Assembly (NCBI GenBank): GCA_949358305.1
Contig: OX442315.1
Coordinates: 622,001-682,000 of the forward strand
From: Strigamia acuminata
Taxonomy: Eukaryota; Arthropoda; Chilopoda; Geophilomorpha; Linotaeniidae
Direction: 5' to 3'
Length of the DNA stretch: 60,000 nucleotides
Positions 34,690-45,097 of this stretch are shown here, in pieces; position 1 is the first letter of the stretch, and each line of letters begins with the position of its first letter. Under the pieces are notes generated by a model, which searched no databases, was not told the DNA's origin, and was given only the letters and a program-made list of their open reading frames with translations. The position numbers and the translations under genes are program-made.

Positions 34690-34996
34690 GTGGCTACGTT
34701 CATGTCCGACATGAACGTATTATTTTCATGACGCGCTGTGATTGGCTGAGATCTATTCATGTCGGTTCGTTTCCTCAACGTAATTTTTCTCAAATTTAAT
34801 GTTTTCGAGGTTTTAGCTTCTTTTTTTCTTACAAGGGGGGTCGTAGCCCCCCCTTGACCCCCCCAGACCTAACCTTATCCGTTTTTAGCAAAGTTGACAA
34901 AATGAGGATTTTTATCAATGTATTTCAATGCATCTCTCAACCAATCACAGCGCGTCATGAAAATAATACGTTCACGTCGGACATGAACGTAGCCAC
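34690..34996. mobile_element. Foldback-type MITE
   Basis: A 307-bp element with inverted ends about 55 bp long: GTGGCTACGTTCATGTCCGA at the left and its reverse complement (with a change or two) at the right, continuing through ATTATTTTCATGACGCGCTG. Between the arms lies a C- and G-rich hairpin (about 34836-34866). There is no coding capacity and the target duplication is unclear. Confidence 0.8.
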
Positions 34997-35010
34997 TTCG
35001 AAATAGAATA

Positions 35011-35999
35011 CCGGGTGGCCCACAGAAAACCGGCCCGACAATACAAGGAGAGTTACGAAGGATGACTCAAAAAAAATGTATATACCGTACGCACAAAATT
35101 AAATATACATTAAATACATTAATCATTAGCTGTGGGCAGTGTTGTTTAATTGACTTTTCTAGTGCCGTTTCTAGTGCCTATGGTGACAGGGACGACCGTT
35201 TGGCTTCGAAATTTCTAGAATTGAAGTAGTTTAGTTAATTTTCTCAAGTGGTTTTTTAGGTTTAATTTACCCGCTGTTTGTCAGTTTGCGTGAAACTCGT
35301 GTTGGGCGACGAGTCCTGCGGTTTAGTAAACCCTTGCTGAGACCCAATTGAGAAAGCTGAGACAAGAACAAACGTATTTTAATGTTAAAAACGCCATATA
35401 CGTTAATATAAAATATCCACTTACAGTTGTTGGAGTTGCTGGCTCTTTCGTTTGGTGTTTAGCTTTTGACAATCCAAGCTTTCGTTCTCGAGATATTTGC
35501 ATATTTCATCAATTTTTGTTCGAATTTTCAAAGTTTGAATTTTAGATTTTGTGGAAATTTTGTGGATTTCTTCAGCAGTATCGATACCGGTACAGGTACA
35601 CAGTACTTTACAAAAAATACCGCAATTTGTGGGACTGGTACAGTACCTATAACAATTTTTTGGTACCATACGACTTTACTTTAGCAAAATATCAAAAAAT
35701 GTAGCAAAATCTCACAAAATCAAGCAAAATCTCGTACTGATACATCTGAAGAAATCAACAAAGTTCAGGAATGAACTAGTGCAATCAAACTTGGTGAATT
35801 CGGACAATGATTGATTAAAATCGCAAATATCTCATTACAAAAGCTCGGATTGTCAAAAACTAAACACCAAACGAAAGAGCGGAAAAAAGTGCACTAGAAA
35901 CGTTAATTAAACAACCCTGCCCACAGCTAATGATTTATGTATATTTAATTTTGTGTGTGTTTACATTTTTTGAAACCGCCTTCGTAACCCTCCTTGATG
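35011..35999. mobile_element. TIR element carrying an RPA2 fragment
   Basis: The left arm starts TA|CCGGGTGGCCCAC and runs to about 35150. The right arm (about 35898-35998) is its inverted counterpart (CAGCTAATGATTTATG, CGTAACCCTCCTTG) but lacks the outermost ~45 bp. A short relative at 41761-41934 has both ends. Nested inside is another inverted pair, GCTCTTTCGTTTGGTGTTTAG at about 35442 and its complement ending near 35880. The left interior is a reversed piece of RPA2 (35176-35443). No transposase; the superfamily was not determined. Confidence 0.72.
35176..35443 (-). pseudogene. RPA2: Inverted RPA2 fragment (exons 1-3, with introns)
   Basis: This is the reverse complement of 33160-33427, 268 bp with no differences noticed. 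It includes the end of exon 1, intron 1, exon 2, intron 2 and the first part of exon 3. Retained introns show copying from DNA, not from mRNA. It lies inside the TIR element about 650 bp past the end of the source gene. Confidence 0.93.
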
Positions 36000-36175
36000 A
36001 AAAACGATCAGAGAGTGGCGGATCGGATAATACAAATGCATTTTGTGTTCATTTTGACCAGTTTTGTCCATTTCAAGCGCGAGTGAGTGAAGAATCAATT
36101 TTATGTGCAAAATGAATGACCAGATTGCAAATATTTTGTACAGAATTTATTAACATTTCAACAACGATTGACAAG

Positions 36176-38250
36176 TCACAATTTGCCCGATGATTTGATG
36201 CTAGCCTTCAAAGATGGCGCTTTGCGCTTTGGTGCGGGACTTTGATATGCGACCAGCCAAATCCCATCGACAAAAAGCAGGCACGCCAACATCAGGAACA
36301 ATACCTGAAAAATATATCTATATCTATCTATCTATATAAATAAAAATGTAACTGTGTTTTCTGTTCGTTATGCATGCACTTCGAAAGTTCTTGACCGATT
36401 GCTTTGAAATTTGGACACAACGTTGAGTTCGAATTGGGGAATGTTCTTATATACCTGTGATACCTGTGACAGGTTTTTATACACCTGTAACAGGTAAAAA
36501 CGTGCTTTTTCCAAACATACATGGCAGCGTCGATTCTAGCGCCATCTGTTGCACGCTTCGCACCCTATTCAAACCTGGCGTGGATCCAAGATGGCGGCGT
36601 CAGTCTCAGATGTGTGTTAAGCAGCAGCAGCATTGCCACAACGCTCATTTATGAGTTTTTGAGCGGTTTTTTCGAGGAATATTCGAATTAACAACACCAG
36701 AGCAACATTTTAAAGGTCTGCAGTTGTTTTATTTGTTTTTGGCACGAAATTTGGGATATAAGGCAACCCAAACCGAAGCAAAAGCGACGGCGAATTTTTG
36801 GAGGAAAAACGTCGCGAAGACGTTCGTACAACAAGCGGAATTTCTTTGCACGGGATTACCGTGGGATTTTCACAGGTTTTTCATGGGATTTCCTCGGGAT
36901 TTCCATGGGATTTTCTTGAGATTTGCACGGGATTTATTTGCACGCCATTTCCATGAGATTTCCACGAAATTTATTTGCACGGGATTTCCATGGGATTTAT
37001 TTCCACAGGATTTCCACGGGATTTATTTATTTCCACGCGATTTATTTATTTCCACGGGATTTATTTAATTCCAACGCGATTTATTTATTTCCACGGGATT
37101 TATTTCCAAGGGATTTATTTATTTCCATGGGATTTCCATTGGATTTATTTCCATGGGATTTCCACGGAATTTATTTCCAAAAGATTTATTTATTTACACG
37201 GAATTTATTTCCAAGGGATTTATTTATTTCCAAGGGATTTATTTATTTCCACGGGATTTCCATGGGATTTCCACGGGATTTCCACAGGATTTCCATGGGA
37301 TTTATTTCCATGGGATTTATTTCCATGAGATTTATTTCCATGGGATTTATTTCCATGGGATTTATTTCCATGGGATTTATTTCCATGGGATTTATTTCCA
37401 TGGGATTTATTTATGAGCCACATCAACGTGTGGCTGGGTACAGCTTGTATCAAAATAAAAAAAAAAAATTTTCTTGTTCGGAATTACTCCTGTAATTAAA
37501 AGCGAAGGTTGGTCCTCAATCATCAGCAACGGATGGTGGCGCCGGTATATCAGGAAGGCGCCAGCAACCGCGTTCAAAATGGCGTGCGCCATGTCGAAAC
37601 AAATTTCCTAAAAATAAAAATAAAAACAAAAACAAAAAAAAGAAAAAAAAAAAAACAAAAAACAAAAACAAAAAGAAATGGTGGAAAATACCGTGGTAAC
37701 ACGTCGCGCCATTTCGCTTTCGCCGGCTAAGTAGGAAAGAATGAAGAAAGAGATGGCAAAAACATTTCCCGCGCTGATGACGTCAACTAAATTCATGGCG
37801 TGCATCGGTTGGCTGTTCAAACCTTTGATCAAACCATCCATTGACAGTTTCCCCTCGCCCATGACAAAAACCGGCACTAGGCACTTATCGTCACGCATAT
37901 CTTCGTCCCCGACACCAAGGACGATTACTCCATTGGAGTAGTCGTCCTTGCCGACACGTGTTTTCGCAGGTTTGTCATAGAAATCGGAGTCGAAGGTCTT
38001 GTCCCCGGTCACATTGTATATGCATTTGCTGGAAGCGAATCGGGTGATGACGTAGTCGGACAGGATCGTGTGAACGAGCGCCAAGATGGCGATAGCCAAC
38101 ACCTGACAAGTGACAACAGAAACGGAAATGGATGAGATAGGATGAGAAATTACCAAATTATTACTGTTCCGCGCTTACAAGAGCAAGGATTCGGAAAATT
38201 CCATTGGCTTGTTTAATCCATTCGAATTTGATTTTGTCACTAATTGCCAT
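36176..38250 (-). CDS. Four-helix membrane protein, copy 1 (4 exons)
   Basis: Exons on the minus strand: 38179-38250, 37692-38102, 37488-37607, 36176-36304. All joins are phase 0 with GT-AG borders and give 243 residues. Predicted helices: FRILALVLAIAILALVHTI (residues about 19-37), NVFAISFFILSYLAG (about 137-151), a third in exon 3 around MAHAILNAVAGAFLIY, and VLFLMLACLLFVDGIWLVAY at the start of exon 4, followed by a basic tail. A long loop with an NVTG glycosylation site lies between helices 1 and 2. This topology resembles MARVEL-type proteins, but no diagnostic motif was recognised, so function is unassigned. Intron 3 has grown to 1183 bp by insertions. Exon 2 contains a 42-bp palindromic insertion absent from copy 2. 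Confidence 0.82.
36310..36600. mobile_element. Possible Helitron-like end in intron 3
   Basis: A TCTATATCTATCTATCTATA run is followed by AAAAATGTAACTGTG and a TGTTCGTTATGCAT, CTTGACCGATTGCTT, GAAATTTGGAC series. This resembles the start of Helitron-type non-autonomous repeats in other invertebrates. It contains an internal TACACCTGTAACAGGT repeat and ends near CCAAGATGGCGGCG. No 3' hairpin-CTRR end was fixed, so this is tentative. Confidence 0.3.
36840..37417. repeat. GGGATTTCCAYG / ATTTATTTCCATGGG minisatellite
   Basis: Degenerate tandem units of 12 and 15 bp lie in intron 3 of the membrane-protein gene. They become nearly perfect 15-bp units with a CCATGG palindrome from about 37291 to 37410. 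Open frames across it are by-products of the 3n unit length. Confidence 0.92.
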
Positions 38251-38960
38251 TCTTTTAGATCGTCTTTAACAAGCTCTACTTTTTTTTAACAATGCTGCGT
38301 GTGCGTGCGGGCGCTGTGTGATGTTATTGTTGCAATGAAACAGCGCATTGCAATTCAAATACATCATTTACCATGTTTACATGTACCCAGTTATCTAAAT
38401 TCCAGTTGTACGAGCTAGATTTTGGGCGGTTTGCGCATTGAAAACTGCATGTAAACACCCGTGCATGCGAAAATTCAAAAACTTGGATCGAGGTATCGTC
38501 GGATCGTTGTAGTAAAAATACGTTAGGCCTACGTACCAACGACATTTGGTACCGAAATCAATGTGAAATCAGCTAAAACCACCATTTTTGGGATCAGAAT
38601 TTGCATATTAGGCACCATTGCAAAGATTCGAGCAAAAACCTCTTTCCTAACCACCATTTCATTTGTTTGGCTGAAATGGATCAACAGCCATTTTGTTGTT
38701 CCAGATAATCAAAGGGCAGTATGGGTAATTCTCGTATGACGTCACGTTTACCAGAAAACTAACGTCACGTAAACGCAAACGGTTATCCAGATAAATAAAA
38801 TCCGAATATTCACTTATCTGGAAAACTGTGACCACGTAAACATGGTAATTGTTAGTGGCTTGTGGGAGTTGGTTGGACCTAGGACGATTTATTATTGGAC
38901 TTCACATCTAGCACAATTTAATTGTGCGCCATCCAGCCGAAACGGCACAAAATGACGTTA
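38251..38960. other. Upstream region of membrane-protein copy 1
   Basis: The first ~100 bp match 48851-48932 joined to 55895-55920, that is, copy 2 without its copia insertion. No gene seen. It probably includes the promoter on the minus strand; no TATA element stands out. Confidence 0.5.
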
Positions 38961-39165
38961 TTTTGCGGGCAAATGGCGGACAACTGACATAACATCCCGC
39001 ATTTGCATTTTTAGAGGACTTTATATTTTATGTTTAAGTTAAAAATAATATGTGAAAATTATTTATTACATTTTTAGATATTATTATTTTTAAATCAAAC
39101 GTTAAATAAACATCCTCCAAAAATTTAAATGTGGGATGTCAATTGTCTGCCATTTGCCCGCAAAA
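38961..39165. mobile_element. MITE with ~45-bp imperfect inverted ends
   Basis: The left arm TTTTGCGGGCAAATGGCGGA is mirrored by TGCCATTTGCCCGCAAAA at the right, and pairing continues to CATCCCGCATTTGCATTTTT opposite AAAAATTTAAATGTGGGATG. The ~110 bp between the arms is AT-rich. No coding capacity. Confidence 0.75.
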
Positions 39166-39255
39166 AGTTTTAACATTGCAACGACAGATTGCTCTTTTTT
39201 CGCATTTGGGACAACTTAGATTACAAAAAAATGGCGGAAGTGAAGTCCTGTAGGT

Positions 39256-40168
39256 TGTAGTAATCCTGGATCCTAATTACTAAATTAACATTCAAGATTG
39301 ACTATTGAATGCCTTACAGGTCTTATATCTTAAAAAACTACTTCTAAAACTCTACAAAAACCTCTAAATATTCAAAAATACTTAGATTACAAGTCCCAGA
39401 ATTGATTGACTCTTTTATACAAATGAGCCAAGCAATTCTTTCCTCTAATCCTCTAAAGAACAACTATTCTTTAATCTTATAACAAACTATCTTAGTTTAT
39501 TCTGGCGACGCGAGAAATTCACATAAACTTACACGAATTCCTGTTGATGTTCTTCTCATACGGACGGCTAAAAATCCGTATCTTTCTGCTGCTCGTGAGA
39601 ATTTTCGGCTTAAATTCTGAATCTCACTAACACTGGACGTGCTCAGTGTTTTCTTAACTCCTTCTCGGCACAAATCTCACGATCACGCACCGTGATCGCA
39701 AGAATAATATCTATCCGTTGCACGTGGCGATGGCCAGATGAAATCTCTCGGTGAATTTGCGTGTTCACCGCAAGATGCAAAATATCCCACAGTACTGGTG
39801 CAGTACTGCAAGAAAATGAGTCTAAAAAGTGTAGAAAATAACCACAAACTCTGCATGAAATTCAGTTAAAATCAGCTAAGTTTTCCCGTGGTGTTGTTTT
39901 TCTCAAGTTTCCAATCAGACTGAGGAAAAGTGAGCTTTTTTGCTTGGTGACAGGAAATGCTTCCTGCCACCCACTTTTCCTTCCTGCCCGTTGCCCTGGC
40001 AACGAGGCACAAAAACTGGTTTCTTCCTATTTTTTATCGCTCTTATAGAAACTAGGAAGTTTTATTCGACCGAATTTAAGCTTTTTTACATTTTTTATAG
40101 CACGGCTAATAATTCGTAAAAATCAAAATAATAAAAATAAGTCTCCTCGGTGACCACCAGCCACCGCA
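39256..40168 (-). mobile_element. Solo LTR of the element A/C family
   Basis: On the plus strand it starts TGTAGTAATCCTGG and ends GACCACCAGCCACCGCA, the reverse complement of an LTR beginning TGCGGTGGC. It has an AGGT duplication at 39252-39255 and 40169-40172. The conserved LTR hairpin is present, with GGCAGGAAG/CTTCCTGCC-type arms near 39945-39975. LTR-LTR recombination has removed the interior. Confidence 0.92.
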
Positions 40169-40334
40169 AGGTAATCGTCCTAGGTTGGACCATTGGACGA
40201 AGTGTTAGGTCGAATCGAACAAGCATAATTTGAAATTTCCAGGACATTTGGAAGTGAGAAAAGAAATTGCATTTTTATTAACGGGTCAATTATACAGTGT
40301 TTAGACAAACTAAAGGCTTTTTCCTTCACGATAT

Positions 40335-40878
40335 TGTTACGAGCGCGGACCTCGCTGTACGACAGTGGGTCTAAACGCTCTGTTTACATTAATAACTCCA
40401 AAAGCTCTCACTAGGCACACTGGAGTTTCCAAACTCGCTCACCAGTTGTCGCTGTGCTAATTATGCACAGAGCAACTGGGCCATTCAATCAGGCAGAGCG
40501 GGGGTAAACCCAGAGTTTACCTGGTGAGCTGAGTGAGTTTGAGAGAGCAGATTTGTTCTGAGCCTCAAACAGTTAACATGGTAAGTAAAGGCTTCTGTGG
40601 ACCAGCGCACGCAGCGCTTGGTCCCACCCCGCCTAGTCCAACAATTCTGAAACATTCATTGATTATCATTCTTGCTTATTTCTTTATGTTTGTATAAATA
40701 AAGGATTATGTTTATCATTTGATTTTGATTAAGATTGTAATAAATCCCACTGAAATAAAGAGATTTATTTAAGTGATAAATCAGTTCTCTCAATCATTTC
40801 ACCTAAAGGATTTCAAGGTCTTTGCTAAATTAATTAGCATTTGTTATGTGTGTGGATCACCCCAACCCACACGTAACA
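40335..40878 (+). mobile_element. Solo LTR of another LTR family
   Basis: A 544-bp sequence starting TGTTACGAGCGCGG and ending CACACGTAACA, with inverted TGTTACG/CGTAACA ends and an ATAT duplication (40331-40334 and 40879-40882). AATAAAGG at about 40698 fits a poly(A) signal in plus orientation. No internal region remains. Confidence 0.85.
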
Positions 40879-40977
40879 ATATGGCACTATAAAATAGTGT
40901 ATCGTGGAGCAAAATAAGGGAAAAAAGCATTCCGCAAACTCTATTTTTAAACATTTTTAACACACTAACATTAGTTG

Positions 40978-41175
40978 GTAAGAAATATTTCTTTTTGCGT
41001 ATAAATAAGCAAGTTCATGTTATGTTTCTTATTTCAGAGATCAATTAAGACATAGCGGTACATATAATTTAAAACGGAAAAGAATACAAAAATAAGAAAC
41101 AAGAGGAGATCAGGCAAAGGTCAGGCATGAATTTTGGAATTACAAAAATATTCATTATGAATAAACACGACCTGT
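40978..41175. repeat. Duplicated segment, matched at 55965-56168
   Basis: About 195 bp, from AAATATTTCTTTTTGCGTAT to ATTATGAATAAACACGAC, recur at 55965-56168 with a 14-bp indel and few substitutions. It belongs to the tandem duplication unit around the membrane-protein gene. Confidence 0.9.
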
Positions 41176-41280
41176 CCACCATCGGATTAGGACAACAATC
41201 ACAGCAACAAAGGGTGATTTAACCGAAAGGAAAAGGAGCCTTGACCTGGATCAGCATTGCAGTTGTCGGTAATAATAATG

Positions 41281-41731
41281 AAATGCCAATTTTGTGATTC
41301 TGCAGACCATAATCGAAAAAGATGTCCGCTCACGATGGAATAAAGACGCAAAAGGCTGCAAAAAAAGGGAATTTGCTTGCGATGCTTGGGAAAAGCGCCC
41401 CACAAGACTGAGGAGTGCAGGACTCAAATGAAGTGCTATAGCTGCGCGGGAACACACCACACCCACGTGTGCGACACGCCAAAAACTACGGAGGTCGCCG
41501 AGAGTTACCCATTCCAACTCAGTAGTCACCACCTGTCCACCCAAGTCCGAATTTTTGATGGTTCAGATAATGAAAATGGCTGAACCAAAACTATCAACGT
41601 TGGGAGTGTGCTACATCGATGGAGGAGCCCAGCGCACCTTCATACGGTCTGAATTGGTGAAAAAACTAAATTTACAAATTTTAGGAACTGAAACGATAAA
41701 TTTGTCACTAGGAGCATTGGCTAGGAAATAA
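41281..41731 (+). pseudogene. BEL/Pao retrotransposon remnant (Gag zinc fingers, protease start)
   Basis: The frame from 41281 has the Cys-His pattern of BEL/Pao Gag: CQFC...HN...C, then CLRCLGKAPHKTEEC and CYSCAGTHHTHVC, with one TAA at 41341-41343. From 41606, in another frame, VCYIDGGAQRTFIRSELV resembles the A17-type protease of this superfamily. It is cut off after about 41731. Confidence 0.75.
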
Positions 41732-41760
41732 AATAGATTATTTTATTGGCAAATAAAATA

Positions 41761-41934
41761 CCGGGTGGCCCACATAAAACCGGCCCGACAATACAAGGAG
41801 AGTTACGAACGATGACTCAAAAAAATGTATACACGCACAAAATTAAATATACATTAATCATTAGCTGTGGGCAGTGTTGTTTAACCTTCGTAACCCTCCT
41901 TGTATTGTCAGGCCGGTTTTATGTGGGCCATCCG
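41761..41934. mobile_element. Short TIR element (CCGGGTGGCCCAC ends)
   Basis: Near-palindromic 174-bp element. The left arm CCGGGTGGCCCACATAAAAC is mirrored by GTTTTATGTGGGCCATCCGT, and pairing continues through GACAATACAAGGAG. TA precedes the left end and follows the right end, compatible with a TA duplication. It is the compact relative of the element at 35011-35999. Confidence 0.8.
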
Positions 41935-41980
41935 TTAGATGACGAAAACGACGATCTGAGAGTGGCGGGCGGATCGGATA

Positions 41981-42166
41981 CAGTGTAGGCTGCGTAGCCC
42001 GGACATAGCACCGTCCAGACAGCTGTGTGGTCCGGACAGTTTGGAGGGCCTGATTTGGTCCCGCCCAATACCCAGCAATGTTAAATCTCCTCTCCCATCC
42101 GGACATTCCCTAGACCGGACAAGTTTCTGGGTCCCGTCCTATGTCCGGGCTACGCAGCCTACACTG
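41981..42166. mobile_element. Tc1/mariner-like MITE
   Basis: Ends CAGTGTAGGCTGCGTAGCCC and its exact complement (28-bp perfect inverted repeats) are flanked by TA on both sides (41979-41980 and 42167-42168). CAGT ends with a TA duplication are typical of Tc1/mariner. 186 bp, non-coding. It is absent from the matching place in copy 1 of the segment. Confidence 0.88.
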
Positions 42167-42988
42167 TAATTCATTTTGACCAGTTTTGTCCATTTCAAGC
42201 GCGAGTGAGTGAAGAATCAATTTTATGTGCAAAATGAATGACCAGATTGCTTATATTTTGTACAGAATTTTTTAACATTTCAACAACGATTGACAAGTCA
42301 CAAGTTGCCCGATGTTTTGATGCTAGCCTTCAAAGATGGCGCGCTTTGCGCTTTGCGCTTTGGTGCGGGACTTTGAGATGCGACCAGCCAAATCCCATCG
42401 ACAAAAAGCAGGCACGCCAACATCAGGAACAATACCTGAAAAATATATATCAAAATAAAAAAATTTAAATTAAAAAAAAAACTATCTCGTTCGGAATTAC
42501 TCTCGTAATTAAAAGCGAAGGTTGGTCCTCAATCATCAGCCACGGATGGTGGCGCCGGTACATCAGGAATCCGCCAGCAACCGCGTTCAAAATGGCGTGC
42601 GCCATGTCGAAACAAATTTCCTAAAAATAAAAATAAAAACAAAAACAAAAAAAAAGAAATGGTGGAAAATATCGTGGTAACACGTCGCGCCATTTCGCTT
42701 TCGCCGGCTAAGTAGGAAAGAATGAAGAAAGAGATGGCAAAAACATTTCCCGCGCTGATGACGTCAACTAAATTCATGGCGTGCATCGGTTGGCTGTTCA
42801 AACCTTTGATCAAACCATCCATTGACAGTTTCCCCTCGCCCATGACAAAAACCGGCAATATGGATACATCGTCACGCATATCTTCGTCCCCGACACGTGT
42901 TTTTGCAGGTCTGTCATAGAAATCGGAGTCGAAGGTCTTGTCCCCGGTCACATTGTATATGAGGTTGGCGGAAGCGAATGGTCTGATG

Positions 42989-43328
42989 TGTTAAGAATCA
43001 ATGTGTCCAACCTTTTGAGCTATGTGTTTTGCCTCTTAGTTCATCATTAATGTTATTTAACTGTATGGCTCCAATGGAGCTCTGTATATATTTATTGTTA
43101 TGATTTGTTCTTTTAGTATTATATAACTTGTGTTTACAAATCCTGTATTATATATGATTTGTCCTGTTACCTGTATGAGACTTGTTCTGTACATTTTATA
43201 GAGTGAAGTCACTCTTCATGCCAAACAGTGAATAAACTGGCAGCCATCTTTGTTGGCTTGTTTGCCAAAGTTAAACATGATGTCTTCTGTCCACTCAACA
43301 CTCACCCAGCACTCGGTAGAACTCAACA
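42989..43328 (+). repeat. 5' LTR of copia element N
   Basis: Starts TGTTAAGAATCAATG and ends GAACTCAACA. No difference from the 3' LTR (48278-48617) was found by eye. Confidence 0.95.
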
Positions 43329-45097
43329 ATGGTAGCAGAGGATGGTTCCTCAGTTGTGGTGAGTGTTGACAACGTTTGAAAAACGTTGGCAAACATTTCC
43401 GATCGTTTTTCGAGCTGCGGAGTTCGTCGCGCGGCCGGGCGGACATCGAGCGACGAAGCGCCGCGAGAGAAGACGGTTTTCTTCGCCCCTGCTAAGCAGG
43501 AAAGCTTCGTGCGTCGTATACGCACTCGCGACGATCGCGATTACGGGTTCGAGACGGTTTTGGGCCGAGGATTTGACGGCCAGCGCCGGGAACGAGCCGA
43601 AGAATCGTCGGGCACGGATTCAGAACGGAATTCGATTGGTTTTTGCGTGGAATCGGTGTGGATTGGATTCGTAGACTGTAAGCACTGTTTTCGAGTTATT
43701 GTCGTATTTTTCGGGCGGAAATATAAGCCCATTTACTGCGAAATTGCCGAAACGAATCACGACGATGATGTCACGATCCAAGATGGCGGCGGCCATCGCG
43801 AAATGCAAAGCCAAGTGCTAAAGGTAGCACGCGACGGACATCGTGAATTACGACAAATAGGGACGGAAAACGAGGTTTTCACGGAGATTTTCGTGTCCGG
43901 GACACGAGAAACGACCATAGTGACAGTGAACTGAATCACGGTGTCGCAAAGCGACAATCCACACGCCTGCGAGGCAGGGAAGCTAGATCGCTAGCGAACG
44001 GAGCAGCGATAGTCCGCGACGACGTTTTCGAGACGTTTTGGCCGAGGATTTTGACGGCAATCATCGAGGACGAATCGGCGGACGGCGTGGATTAGCAGTC
44101 GGTGCTTCGAGACGGGAAACATAGTGTTTTGCAAACGGGAAAGCGCTGAATTAACGTGGATAATCATCACGGACAGTAAGAACAGTTTGTCAAGTTGTTT
44201 TGATTATTATTTGGCAAAATTATAACCCTTTTTATTTGTGAAATGAGAGGAACAGTTCCTATGATGACGTCACAATCCAAGATGGCGGCGTCCATCGTTT
44301 TGGCCAAGTAGCTGCAAATTTGATCGGTTTCGTGGCATAGAGGTGCTCAATCGTCGATTAAATCAACGAGGGAGCAAGCGGACATTGTTGAAAGACAACA
44401 ACGATTATTTTCGAGCGTTTTGGGATCGAATATTTGACGGGAAGTCGATTTTTCAACGGGAACGATCGGCGATACGGTTCACGATCGGTTGGAACGACGT
44501 CGTAGCGACGTTATCGACGACATTGTTTGTGAAGAGCCACAGATTGAACCCCGGTGTTCACTGTGAGGACGCGGACGTGCGTGTTACGATTATTCCTGCG
44601 TTTACACGGATGCGTGTACGCAGAAGGCACGACAGCGCCCTTTCCGTGCTCATTCATCGCTGGAGCACCTGTTCAGCATTGAAGACAGCACTGAAACCAT
44701 CTTCACAACGTTTATTAGTGTATATTTGGGTCGAAATTATCTTGTTCATAGTATCTAAGTTTTTGTGTGGGCAATTTAGTTTGTTCTGTACCCTTCGGGC
44801 AGTCGCCCCCGTACAGTCCTATTCCGGTCTGGGCTTGTCCGTGGTACAAGGTAGCCGTCCCGCGCCACCAGGTTGGCGGTCGGAAGCTATCAGGACGACC
44901 AGATTCGGGTCTCAATCTCTCTTAAAGAGATTCCCCCGGGAAGTAGCGCATTTTTCGCCTTATATTTGGTGGGAAAAGTGTTTTTCCAAGTGACAAAGTG
45001 TCTACCGGTTTGTGCTACGGCATTTTTGTGGAAAGAGCCACATTTTGCGACGAATAGTGAATTTTTGTGTGGAAAAATTGTGTTAAGTGCTGCAACA
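43329..45097 (+). other. Leader of copia element N with repeated units
   Basis: After the primer-binding site lie about three degenerate ~400-490-bp units, each with a TTTTGGG(C)CGAGGATTTGACGG-like start (about 43556, 44035, 44418). Two end in TGACGTCA-like plus CCAAGATGGCGGC motifs (about 43769-43791 and 44265-44290). Open frames across it overlap one another and look incidental. Confidence 0.55.

Noticed and set aside
36840-37417. CRISPR-like array
   Set aside because: Eukaryotic context, contiguous tandem units without unique spacers.
36923-37495. Long plus-strand ORF of MGFISMGFIS-type repeats and its mirror GNKSH repeat
   Set aside because: Produced by a 15-bp minisatellite inside an intron of the minus-strand gene; no non-repeat coding signal.
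43363-44993. ORFs in the copia N leader as host genes
   Set aside because: Overlapping frames in GC-rich degenerate repeats within the LTR-bounded element; no domain and no shared frame between units.
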